Positions 45,810 through 53,331 of a stretch of DNA of 64,000 nt are shown in pieces; positions within the stretch are counted from its first letter, which is position 1, and each line of letters starts with the position of its first letter. The notes beneath the pieces were generated by a model. It saw nothing but the letters and a program-made list of their open reading frames with translations. It ran no database searches and had not been told where the DNA came from. Origin of the DNA: Hirschia sp964342355 (lineage in GTDB: Bacteria > Pseudomonadota > Alphaproteobacteria > Caulobacterales > Hyphomonadaceae); the NCBI GenBank assembly GCA_964342355.1, contig CAYFFG010000008.1, positions 1-64,000 on the forward strand. The letters are read 5' to 3'. Position numbers and translations under genes: made by a program.

Positions 45810-47078
45810 TTAGTTCGCCACCAATCTTGCGTGACGTTTCTTGCCGATGGAAAGACGAGCGGCGCCTTCGTCATCTAAATCGCCAACGGTGATCATCGCT
45901 TTATCGTCTGCGACGGATTCGCCGTTGAGTTTGGCTGCGCCAGCCTTGATATGACGTTTCATTTCAGACTTCGAGTCAGCAAGACCTGCCGTCACAAACG
46001 CATCAACTACGAGATAGCCGGCCTCAATCTTAGAGCGCGCAATCTCAGCTGTCGGCATGCCGTCAGCGACAGCGCCTTCTGCAAAGACTTTTTCTGCGGC
46101 CTGACGTGCTTCCGCCGCAGCATCTGCGCCATGCAGCATTGTGGTGGCGGCGTCAGCCAGTGCGATCTTAGCGTCGTTAATGTCCTTGCCGGTCATCGCT
46201 TCATATCTGGCGACATCTTCCAGCGGGATATCAGTGAACAGTTTCATGAACCGACCAACATCAGCGTCTTCTGTGTTGCGCCAGAATTGCCAGTAGTCAT
46301 ACGGGCTTTTCATGTCCGCATTCAGCCATACGGCACCGCCTACAGTTTTACCCATTTTAGCGCCGGAGGCTGTGGTAATCAGCGGCGTGGTGAAACCAAA
46401 CGCCTGCACATCTTCACAGCGACGACAAAGCTCAGTGCCGTTGGTAATATTGCCCCACTGGTCAGACCCGCCAAGTTGCAGGCGGCATTTCTGGCGGCGG
46501 TAAAGTTCGACAAAATCATATGCCTGCAAGAGCGCGTAGTTGAACTCCAGGAATGTGTAAGGCTGTTCGTTCTCCAAACGGCGCTTGACGGTCTCTTGCG
46601 TGATCATCTTGTTGATCGTGAAGAGTTTTCCATACTCACGCAGGAAGTCGATGTATTTTATCTCACTTAGCCAGTCATCATTATTGACCATGACGGCGTC
46701 TGTGGGACCGTCACCAAAGGTGAGGAATTTTTCAAACACCGTTTTGATCGAGTCGATATTGGCCTGGATCTCGTCCTCAGTCAGAATCGGACGGGACTTT
46801 TCCTTGTCGGTCGGGTCGCCAACCTTGGTCGTGCCGCCGCCCATAAGGACGATTGGCTTGCCGCCAGCCTGTTGCAAGCGGCGCAGCATCATGATCTGCA
46901 CCAGCGAGCCGACATGCAGGCTCTTGGCCGTAGCGTCAAACCCGATATAGCCCACAGGAACGCCGGATTTGGCATAATCGTCCAGCGCCTTTTCGTCGGT
47001 GATCTGGTAGACGTAACCACGCTCAAACAGGACGCGCAGAAAGTCAGATTCCGGTTGAAAGGCTGTTTCGGTAGACAC
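45810..47078 (-). CDS. tyrS: Tyrosyl-tRNA synthetase
   Basis: 422 residues from a GTG start at 47078 with AAAGGAG 8 bases upstream; a longer open frame to 47171 lacks such a site. Class I synthetase: HIGH-type motif LHVGSLV, tyrosine pocket in GGSDQWGNI, KMSKS-type motif AKMGKT, and a C-terminal S4 RNA-binding domain (about 345-415: KSEMKRHIKAGAAKLNGE). Charges tRNA-Tyr. Convergent with the DUF1501 gene. Confidence 0.97.
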   Translation of the reverse strand: MSTETAFQPESDFLRVLFERGYVYQITDEKALDDYAKSGVPVGYIGFDATAKSLHVGSLVQIMMLRRLQQAGGKPIVLMGGGTTKVGDPTDKEKSRPILTEDEIQANIDSIKTVFEKFLTFGDGPTDAVMVNNDDWLSEIKYIDFLREYGKLFTINKMITQETVKRRLENEQPYTFLEFNYALLQAYDFVELYRRQKCRLQLGGSDQWGNITNGTELCRRCEDVQAFGFTTPLITTASGAKMGKTVGGAVWLNADMKSPYDYWQFWRNTEDADVGRFMKLFTDIPLEDVARYEAMTGKDINDAKIALADAATTMLHGADAAAEARQAAEKVFAEGAVADGMPTAEIARSKIEAGYLVVDAFVTAGLADSKSEMKRHIKAGAAKLNGESVADDKAMITVGDLDDEGAARLSIGKKRHARLVAN

Positions 47079-47289
47079 GAGAGATGCTCCTTTGGACAAA
47101 CCCGGATGGGCAAGGGTGGTTATTGTCCGGAGGCGCATGATTTGTCGAGTGTTTCGCCGCCGGAAATTCAAGCGACGAACAAAGCCTATGGTTCGCGCCC
47201 GCTAGATTGCGAGGCGATAATAAGTCTTGAAAAGGAAAACCGTGTTCGACATGGGGCAGGCAATTAGCCTGAACCGGCGCGTGCGTCAA

Positions 47290-48048
47290 TTAAGGCAGGC
47301 CGTCGGGCAGGTCGCGGCTGGCGGCGCTGGCTAAAAGATAGCTTTCATGAAGCAGTTGCTGCGCCGGGTCTGACGGGCGCTGCGCCATATTGAAGAAATC
47401 ACCCGCCACCAACTGTCTTGGCCGGCCGGGCAGGAGCGGCGTGTGCCGGTAAAACTGGCCTAATTGCGCACGGCCTTCCTGTCTGGCCTGCCAACGGCGC
47501 AGGCGATTAATGTGATGGTCGGTGCGCGCCGCCACATCCTTTAAAGCGTCTAGCCGTAAGGTGATTTTATCCCATGATGTTAGGGGTGGTGTTCCGGTAG
47601 GTGTTGGGGGCGCGATACCGGTTAGTGTTCCCGGTGGTGTTTGGGTGGGTTGATAATGTATCGCCAGCCCTAATCCGCCGATAGATACGCGCGTTGTGCG
47701 CGGGGATTTGTCCCGTGGCGCGCCCAGTTTTGCAAGCGCGCTGGAAAAGGCAAAGCTTTCTGTCAGTTTGAAGAGGCGTTTAGTCGTGTGTGCTGGCTTT
47801 AAGTTGGCTAAGTGCAGGCGTTTGGTGGGCGAGAGATAAGTCGGCGCGCGGGGCTTTAACGCTGGCGCCATCGCGGCAAGGGTAAAGAGCAAGCGTCTGG
47901 TGATTGCTTCTAAAACGCGAAGGGCTGAGCGGGCCTTGTTGATCTCTTTAAGCGCGCACGCATCCTCAATCAGACGCCCCAACAGGCTGATCTGTTTATC
48001 AAGGAGGGATTTGTCCCAGCTCTTTGTGTTGTGGCGCGTTTCAGACAT
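47290..48048 (-). CDS. Hypothetical basic protein
   Basis: 252 residues, basic and GC-rich in codons. A helical N-terminal part (about 10-65) with ALKEINKARSALRVLEAITRR, then a proline/threonine-rich middle (about 130-160) and a helical C-terminus. I do not recognise a family. No signal peptide or membrane segment. Start at ATG 48048 has no strong ribosome binding site. It lies between tyrS and REP-like repeats. It could be a lineage-specific gene. Confidence 0.55.
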   Translation of the reverse strand: MSETRHNTKSWDKSLLDKQISLLGRLIEDACALKEINKARSALRVLEAITRRLLFTLAAMAPALKPRAPTYLSPTKRLHLANLKPAHTTKRLFKLTESFAFSSALAKLGAPRDKSPRTTRVSIGGLGLAIHYQPTQTPPGTLTGIAPPTPTGTPPLTSWDKITLRLDALKDVAARTDHHINRLRRWQARQEGRAQLGQFYRHTPLLPGRPRQLVAGDFFNMAQRPSDPAQQLLHESYLLASAASRDLPDGLP

Positions 48049-48090
48049 GCCGTCATTGTCGCCGCAAATGCGAGGTGTGGGATAAGTTTC

Positions 48091-48132
48091 GTCCTTCGAG
48101 ACGCAGACTGCGTCAGCTCCTCAGGATGAGGA
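48091..48132. repeat. REP-like palindromic element
   Basis: Starts GTCCTTCGAGACGC and ends CTCCTCAGGATGAGGA, with inner dyads (GACGCAGACTGCGTC, TCCTCAGGATGAGGA). Such CCTTCGAG...CTCAGGATGAGG elements are dispersed intergenic palindromes in many alphaproteobacterial genomes. Only one copy is visible in this window, so its repeat nature is from knowledge of related genomes. Confidence 0.6.
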
Positions 48133-48173
48133 GACGCGCTGTGTAGATCCTCAGACGCCTTACACGTTCGTAT

Positions 48174-48191
48174 CCTCCGCGAAGGCGGAGG
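48174..48191. repeat. Short perfect inverted repeat
   Basis: CCTCCGC and GCGGAGG with a GAAG loop, located between the REP-like element and the AT-rich membrane protein gene. CCTCCGCGAAGGCGGAGG-type hairpins are common dispersed elements in alphaproteobacteria. Confidence 0.55.
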
Positions 48192-48221
48192 TCAGTCTAT
48201 GATTTAAGAAAACCAATATGG

Positions 48222-49121
48222 TCAGGTTAAAGGTCCTCTACTGGAGGATTCATCCCAACCATTGTGAAATTGCAAGCGACTAAACAAATATTTGTGGTCT
48301 CGGTCAGCATAAGTAACCTCGCAAAGAAATTCTGAGCGATGTTTGTTGGGGGAAGCAGATATAGCATCAAAATATTCAAAAAAACCATAAACAAATACTC
48401 TAGTGAGACCGTGTTTTAATTTAAAGTGATCTTCAAAGCCCAGAGTGGGGCCTTTAGTTTTTATTTCTTCGTTTGGTGGTATATCTTGAAGAGCTAATGG
48501 CACATCGTTTTTAAATGATATATCATTAATGGTCGGCTCTCTGTTGAATACGGCAATGCTGCATTTAACCCCGCCTTGTTTAGTCGGTGTTTTTCCGTAA
48601 TTTTTCCAATGAACATCTATCTCGACCCCGCCGCCTGGGCCCGGTGGATTAATATGTAATTTTAAGAAATGAGCGTAAGCACGAAGTTCTCGTTCAGAAG
48701 AGAGTTGAAAACCTTCATTAGCGGATTTCGCTTCTGAAACTGCCCGGATTGCTGCTGCAGAAGCGTTTTTCGTTTCATTTAACGTGAGTGCAACAAAGAT
48801 CACACCCACACTTGTCACAACAAGCATGAGCGCAGACCATTTGGCCATGTCCTGTTGAGCGATTAGCGTAGAAGCGCGATCGGATGTCTCGAAACCAGAA
48901 CTAATTGCTTGTTCTATGCAGTTTTCGTCGAATGAGAGGATATCTGTACTAAAACAATTCGCAAGCCGCGCGTGCTTGTCGTTGAGCGAAGCTTCATTGA
49001 GTTGGCTTTGATGAATGTGTCCATACAAAAGATAAATTACAATACAAAGCAAAGCTGCGGCGGCGCATAAAACCGTGGTTTTGTTTTCAACAAAGCGTGC
49101 TTTCAATTTCCCCCAATCCAT
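48222..49121 (-). CDS. Hypothetical two-span membrane protein, AT-rich
   Basis: 299 residues. Two membrane segments (about 16-36 and 92-112) separated by a segment with two cysteines, then a coiled-coil stretch (NETKNASAAAIRAVSEAKSANEG) and a C-terminal beta-rich domain (about 145-285; VHWKNYGKTPTKQGGVKC) that resembles Ig-like or IgG-blocking-type domains of membrane hypotheticals. No family assigned. Base composition is visibly more AT-rich than both neighbours, and REP-like elements lie at its 3' side. Possibly acquired. It starts 3 bases after the NamZ-like gene ends, which lies upstream on the minus strand. Confidence 0.75.
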   Translation of the reverse strand: MDWGKLKARFVENKTTVLCAAAALLCIVIYLLYGHIHQSQLNEASLNDKHARLANCFSTDILSFDENCIEQAISSGFETSDRASTLIAQQDMAKWSALMLVVTSVGVIFVALTLNETKNASAAAIRAVSEAKSANEGFQLSSERELRAYAHFLKLHINPPGPGGGVEIDVHWKNYGKTPTKQGGVKCSIAVFNREPTINDISFKNDVPLALQDIPPNEEIKTKGPTLGFEDHFKLKHGLTRVFVYGFFEYFDAISASPNKHRSEFLCEVTYADRDHKYLFSRLQFHNGWDESSSRGPLT

Positions 49122-49124
49122 AGC

Positions 49125-50324
49125 TTAAATTCCTTTAAACTCATCTTCCCAATCCCCTTCATCCTTGGCTGCAAGCGCCTCTAAATCTCCCGGCTCAGCG
49201 CCGGCATCATCCACCCATTCGCGCAAGAGCGGTGACCCATTGATCACGTCGATGGCGAGGACGTCGTTTGTGTATTCGTATTTGAAATCCTTGCCGCGCC
49301 AGAGGGGGTAATCCGGATATAAAAGGCGGATGGCTTTAAAGCCCAGGGCCTGAAGGCGCCAGGGTTTGAAGGATTGATGGTCATAATACGGTCCTTCGGT
49401 GTGGATCTGGACACCGTTACAAAGCTGGCCGGCATATTTGTGGAAGGTGGGTTCAAACCAGATGTCGCGCAGTTTGCATCCGCCAAGCCAATCTGGCGCA
49501 AGCGCGTGCATTTTGGCGATCACAGCGCGGGCGTCGATGTCTGGTGCGCCGAAGAGTTCTAAGGGGCGGGTGGTGCCGCGACCTTCTGATAAGGTTGCGC
49601 CTTCGACCATGACCGTGCCCGCATAAGCGCGCGCCATGGAAAGGTTTGGCGCATTGGGGCTGGGGTTGACCCAGTCGCGCTTGCCAAGTGGCCAGCCATA
49701 GCCGGGAGCGGCGTCTGGCGCCCAGTCGTCCATTTGAACGACGTGATAATCCACATCCAGATTGAAATGCTTGATGAACCAATGGCCCATTTCACCTAGT
49801 GTCATGCCGTGGCGCATGGGCATGGGACCGGCGCCAACGAAACTTTCCCAGCCGGGTCGCAGAGTGAGACCTTCGACAGGACGTCCGGCCGGGTTGGGAC
49901 GATCCAGCACCCAGACGGCTTTTTTGTGCTTGTCGGCGGCTTCAAGCATGTAAAGCAGCGTGGTGACAAAGGTGTAGATGCGACAGCCCAGATCCTGAAG
50001 GTCAAACAGGGCGATGTCGAAAGTGTCCATCATGGCGTCGGTGGGGCGGCGGACCTCGCCATAAAGGGAAAAGACCGGGATATTGTGGAGCGGGTCGAGA
50101 TAATCATCGCTTTCGACCATATTGTCCTGCTTGTCGCCACGCATGCCGTGTTGCGGTCCGAAGGCGGCGGTGAGGGTGAGATCGTCCAGTTGCGCCAGCG
50201 CGTCGAGCGAATGGGTCAGGTCTTGTGTGACCGACGCCGGGTGGGCCACCAGCGCAAGGCGCTTGCCCTCAAGCGGTTTGCGAAGGGCGGGTTCGGTTAA
50301 GAGGCGGTCTATGCCGAATTTCAT
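49125..50324 (-). CDS. DUF1343 / NamZ-like exo-beta-N-acetylmuramidase
   Basis: 399 residues from ATG 50324 (MKFGIDRLL). DUF1343 contains NamZ, an exo-acting enzyme that releases MurNAc from peptidoglycan fragments. Visible: FGPQHGMRGDKQDNM, FDLQDLGCRIYTFVTTL, LDRPNPAGRPVEG, MPMRHGMTLGEMG and EGRGTTRPLELFGAP. No signal peptide is seen, so it may act on cytoplasmic muropeptides or the start may be further upstream. It follows the DOMON-like gene by 11 bases. Confidence 0.92.
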   Translation of the reverse strand: MKFGIDRLLTEPALRKPLEGKRLALVAHPASVTQDLTHSLDALAQLDDLTLTAAFGPQHGMRGDKQDNMVESDDYLDPLHNIPVFSLYGEVRRPTDAMMDTFDIALFDLQDLGCRIYTFVTTLLYMLEAADKHKKAVWVLDRPNPAGRPVEGLTLRPGWESFVGAGPMPMRHGMTLGEMGHWFIKHFNLDVDYHVVQMDDWAPDAAPGYGWPLGKRDWVNPSPNAPNLSMARAYAGTVMVEGATLSEGRGTTRPLELFGAPDIDARAVIAKMHALAPDWLGGCKLRDIWFEPTFHKYAGQLCNGVQIHTEGPYYDHQSFKPWRLQALGFKAIRLLYPDYPLWRGKDFKYEYTNDVLAIDVINGSPLLREWVDDAGAEPGDLEALAAKDEGDWEDEFKGI

Positions 50325-50335
50325 CGTGGGCGGCC

Positions 50336-50881
50336 TTATGAAGCGGGCAAAGCGTGGATAAATGCGTCCTGATCGTGAAAGTCGGGCTGTTCGCCAGGAT
50401 GCGCAAGCGCCCAATAGCTTTTTTGCCCGCTCGCCTCTTCGATGACGGCAGTGACGGCGCAATCAAGGGCGGCGGTTTCGTAAGTAGCTGGCAGGAGGAT
50501 TTTTGCGGTGACAATCGCGCGACCGCCGGAATGGGCGGCGCTTAAGTCGATGAGGGTGGCGGGTGATGGCGCCATGCCGTCGCGATAGGCGGTAAAGTCA
50601 TATGTCGACCAGTCGCCAGTGTCGGGTGAGATATTGATCTCAAGGTATTGCGATTGGCCGGTGGGGCGCAGGAAGCATTCTAGACAGGTGGTTAGCCAGA
50701 GATTGTCTGCACGTTGGCCAAGCGTAAGCGCGTTCAGGGAGGCCCCCCCCTTAATGTTGGTGAGCGCGCCAGTCAGCGTGAAGGTGAGCATCAGTTCGCC
50801 CGCCTCACGCATAATGTCCGCCACGATTGCGTTGAGCGCAACACAGGGCGTATTTGCGTGAGGCGATAGCGGGATGAGCAT
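50336..50881 (-). CDS. DOMON-like domain protein
   Basis: 181 residues, all-beta. FTLTGALTNI, LWLTTCLECFLRPTGQSQYLEINISPDTGDW and YDFTAYRDGM match the DOMON-like proteins found beside DUF1343 genes (the so-called murB-like DOMON group). Such domains often bind sugar or haem; ligand unknown here. It directly abuts the hydrolase gene upstream and is 11 bases from the NamZ-like gene downstream, so the three probably form an operon. Confidence 0.82.
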   Translation of the reverse strand: MLIPLSPHANTPCVALNAIVADIMREAGELMLTFTLTGALTNIKGGASLNALTLGQRADNLWLTTCLECFLRPTGQSQYLEINISPDTGDWSTYDFTAYRDGMAPSPATLIDLSAAHSGGRAIVTAKILLPATYETAALDCAVTAVIEEASGQKSYWALAHPGEQPDFHDQDAFIHALPAS

Positions 50882-51553
50882 TTACTCTTCTTCGATTGAG
50901 AAACCTTCGTTAGCCTCTTTTAAGCGGCGGTCGAGATATTCGCCGGCGGTAGCTTCTAACTCGCCCAGCTTGTCCTGGAAGAAGTGGTTGGCGCCTGGCA
51001 CGGTGGCGCGCTCGATAACTTCGCCCTTTTGCACGCGGACTTTTGTCAGGGAGCGTTCAATGTCGGATGGGGCGGCCACACCGTCGCGCTCGCCAGAGAT
51101 GATGACGCCGGACGCCGGGCATGGCGCAAGAAAAGCCAGGTCATAGTGGTTGGCTGGTGGGGCGATTGCGATAAAGCCGTCAATCTCCGGGCGACGCATC
51201 AGAAGCTGAAGACAAATGTATGCGCCGAAGGAATATCCGGCGACCCAACAAAAGCGTGGGCTCTCATTGATGGATTCAAGATAGTCTAGCACGTAAGCTG
51301 CGTCAGAAAGCTCTGCCGGGCCGGCGTCGAAATTGCCTTGGGAACGACCAACGCCGCGGAAGTTGAAGCGCAGAGTTGAAAAGCCGCGTTTCGCAAACAT
51401 TTCATAAAGCGTGATCACCACAGGGTCCTGCATGGATCCGCCGGCCTTTGGATGGTGGTGCAGAATCAGCGCAATAGGCGCGCCCGGCGTTTCAGATTCC
51501 TCATAACGCGCTTCGATACGACCAGCAGGACCGGGAATGATAACTTCAGGCAT
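50882..51553 (-). CDS. Alpha/beta hydrolase
   Basis: 223 residues. A compact alpha/beta hydrolase without a lid: nucleophile elbow AGYSFGAYIC (serine), acid in SGERDGVA and histidine in GANHFF form the triad. ILHHHPKAGGSM near the N-terminus is typical of the short prolyl-oligopeptidase-like group. Substrate unknown. First gene of a three-gene minus-strand unit. Divergent from the SUF operon, 172 bases away. Confidence 0.88.
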   Translation of the reverse strand: MPEVIIPGPAGRIEARYEESETPGAPIALILHHHPKAGGSMQDPVVITLYEMFAKRGFSTLRFNFRGVGRSQGNFDAGPAELSDAAYVLDYLESINESPRFCWVAGYSFGAYICLQLLMRRPEIDGFIAIAPPANHYDLAFLAPCPASGVIISGERDGVAAPSDIERSLTKVRVQKGEVIERATVPGANHFFQDKLGELEATAGEYLDRRLKEANEGFSIEEE

Positions 51554-51662
51554 GGTGTGGGGAATCCTTCATGTGGCGCGGATGCTTTTAGGGGAATGGG
51601 CCAGATAGCCCATTCTTCAGGCATTTTTCAAGTTTTTCTCGCGAAGTGATGAAATGTCACGA

Positions 51663-51687
51663 GTACTTGACTAAATCTGTCGGGTAT
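51663..51687 (+). promoter_or_regulatory. Isc box (IscR/Rrf2 binding site) of the SUF operon
   Basis: A 25-base site: GTACTTGACTAAA followed by TCTGTCGGGTAT. Compared from memory with the known type 1 IscR consensus (half-sites ATASYYGACT and YAGTCRRSTAT), 23 of 25 positions agree. It contains TTGACT, which may serve as the -35 element, so binding would block transcription. It lies 38 bases before the regulator's ATG. Confidence 0.8.
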
Positions 51688-51725
51688 ATAGACCACGTGC
51701 CTCGCGTATTTAAGGAGTATCCGAA

Positions 51726-52169
51726 ATGAAACTTGGCTCAAGAGGACGCTATGCCGTGATGGCGATGGTAGATCTTGCGTCTCATGAAAATGACGGTCCT
51801 GTATCCCTTGCTGATATCGCATCGCGCCAGGAGATTTCGCTATCTTACCTCGAGCAGCTGTTTGCCAAATTGCGCAAAGCAGAGCTGGTTGACAGCGTGC
51901 GCGGACCCGGTGGCGGTTATCTTCTCAAGAAAGACGCGTCTTTGACAAATGTCAGCGAAATTATCATTGCAGTCGATGAAGCGATCCAGACCACGCGTTG
52001 TGGCGAGATGGGCGGACGTCCGTGTACGGGACGTCTTGAACGTTGTGCGACACATGACCTCTGGCGCGAACTTCGTCTGCATATCGTCGACTTTCTGGCC
52101 ACTGTATCCATCAGTGATGTGATGAGCGGCAAAGTCAAAGGCATGGCTGGCGTGCTGGAGAGAGTCTGA
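51726..52169 (+). CDS. iscR: Rrf2 family Fe-S regulator, IscR type
   Basis: 147 residues with AAGGAG 8 bases before ATG. A winged helix (about 1-65: LADIASRQEISLSYLEQLFAKL and VRGPGGGYLL) and a cluster-binding loop with C92, C100 and C107 plus H110, the pattern of [2Fe-2S] IscR. When the cluster is loaded it represses its operon. The near-consensus Isc box in front supports autoregulation. It heads the SUF operon. Confidence 0.93.
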   Translation: MKLGSRGRYAVMAMVDLASHENDGPVSLADIASRQEISLSYLEQLFAKLRKAELVDSVRGPGGGYLLKKDASLTNVSEIIIAVDEAIQTTRCGEMGGRPCTGRLERCATHDLWRELRLHIVDFLATVSISDVMSGKVKGMAGVLERV

Positions 52170-52179
52170 GTTCGATCTT

Positions 52180-53331
52180 ATGCAACCGTCTGTCTACTGT
52201 GACTATAACGCGACCGCGCCCTTAAGGGATGAGGTGAAAACCGCCATCATCAATGCGATGGACAAGGTGGCGAACCCGTCTTCTGTGCATGCGCATGGGC
52301 GCGAAGCGCGCAAAATGCTGGAAGATGCGCGAGAGGCGGTCGCAGCTGGTGTTGGCGCATGCCGGGAAGATATCACTTTTACCAGCGGCGGAACTGAGGG
52401 CGCATGCCTTGTTCTTAATGGCGCCCGTAAGGCGGCAAGCGATCTTCGTTTGATTGTTTCATCTATTGAGCATGACGCCGTGTTGGCGCAGGCGGATGAT
52501 GCGCTGGTGGTTCCGGTGACGCGCGCAGGCGTCGTGGATCTGGATGCGTTAAAAGACATTCTGGACAATTGGTCGGATGATCAAAAGCGCCCTTTCTTGT
52601 CGCTTATGGCGGTCAACAATGAGACGGGCGTTATCCAGCCATTGGCTGAGGCTGTTGAGCTGATCCATGCCGCAGGTGGTCTGGCGCACACGGATGCCGT
52701 GCAGGCGATTGGAAAAATCCCGTTTTCCATCCTTGATGCGGACGTCGATTACATCAGTTTTTCCAGTCACAAGATTGGCGGTCCGCAAGGAGTTGGTGCG
52801 GTTTACATAAAGCCTGGGGCGCCATGCGCGGCCATGCTGACAGGAGGCGGTCAGGAGACCAGCCGACGCGCAGGCACGCAGAACCTCTTAGGCGCAGTTG
52901 GGTTTGACGCAGCTATTAAAAAAGCGCTGGCCGACATGGAAGGCTTTCAAGCCCTTAGTAAGTGTCGCGATGACATGGAATTACGTTTGCAGCACGAAGC
53001 AGGCGTTACCATATACGGAAAAGAGGCGAACCGCGTTGCCAACACATCCTGTTTCGGCTTGAAGGGGTTTCGTGCTGAAACGCAGGTGATGGCGTTAGAT
53101 CTGGCCGGGTTTTCAATTTCGGCGGGATCGGCCTGTTCGTCAGGCAAGGTCAAACCGTCGCACGTTATTAAAGCTATGGGCGAAGATGACGACATGTCCT
53201 TGTGCGCTGTGCGCGCAAGTTTTGGTTGGCAATCTGCGCCAGAAGATTTTGAACGGTTTGCAGATGCATGGATATCAGCAGCAGAGCGCGCTGGCGCATT
53301 GAAACGGCAAGTTAAGGAGAGCGCTCGATGA
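52180..53331 (+). CDS. Cysteine desulfurase, NifS/IscS type (group I)
   Basis: 383 residues, PLP-dependent. Removes sulfur from cysteine for Fe-S assembly. VYCDYNATAPLRDEV start, SGGTEGACL, PLP lysine in FSSHKIGGPQG, and the mobile-loop catalytic cysteine in SAGSACSSGKV as in NifS/IscS. It differs from the SufS at 57593, giving two desulfurases in one operon. It overlaps sufB by four bases (ATGA). Confidence 0.94.
   Translation: MQPSVYCDYNATAPLRDEVKTAIINAMDKVANPSSVHAHGREARKMLEDAREAVAAGVGACREDITFTSGGTEGACLVLNGARKAASDLRLIVSSIEHDAVLAQADDALVVPVTRAGVVDLDALKDILDNWSDDQKRPFLSLMAVNNETGVIQPLAEAVELIHAAGGLAHTDAVQAIGKIPFSILDADVDYISFSSHKIGGPQGVGAVYIKPGAPCAAMLTGGGQETSRRAGTQNLLGAVGFDAAIKKALADMEGFQALSKCRDDMELRLQHEAGVTIYGKEANRVANTSCFGLKGFRAETQVMALDLAGFSISAGSACSSGKVKPSHVIKAMGEDDDMSLCAVRASFGWQSAPEDFERFADAWISAAERAGALKRQVKESAR

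Noticed and set aside
45951..46670. 239-codon plus-strand frame opposite tyrS
   Set aside because: Entirely antisense to tyrS, cysteine/histidine-rich nonsense composition and no ribosome binding site.
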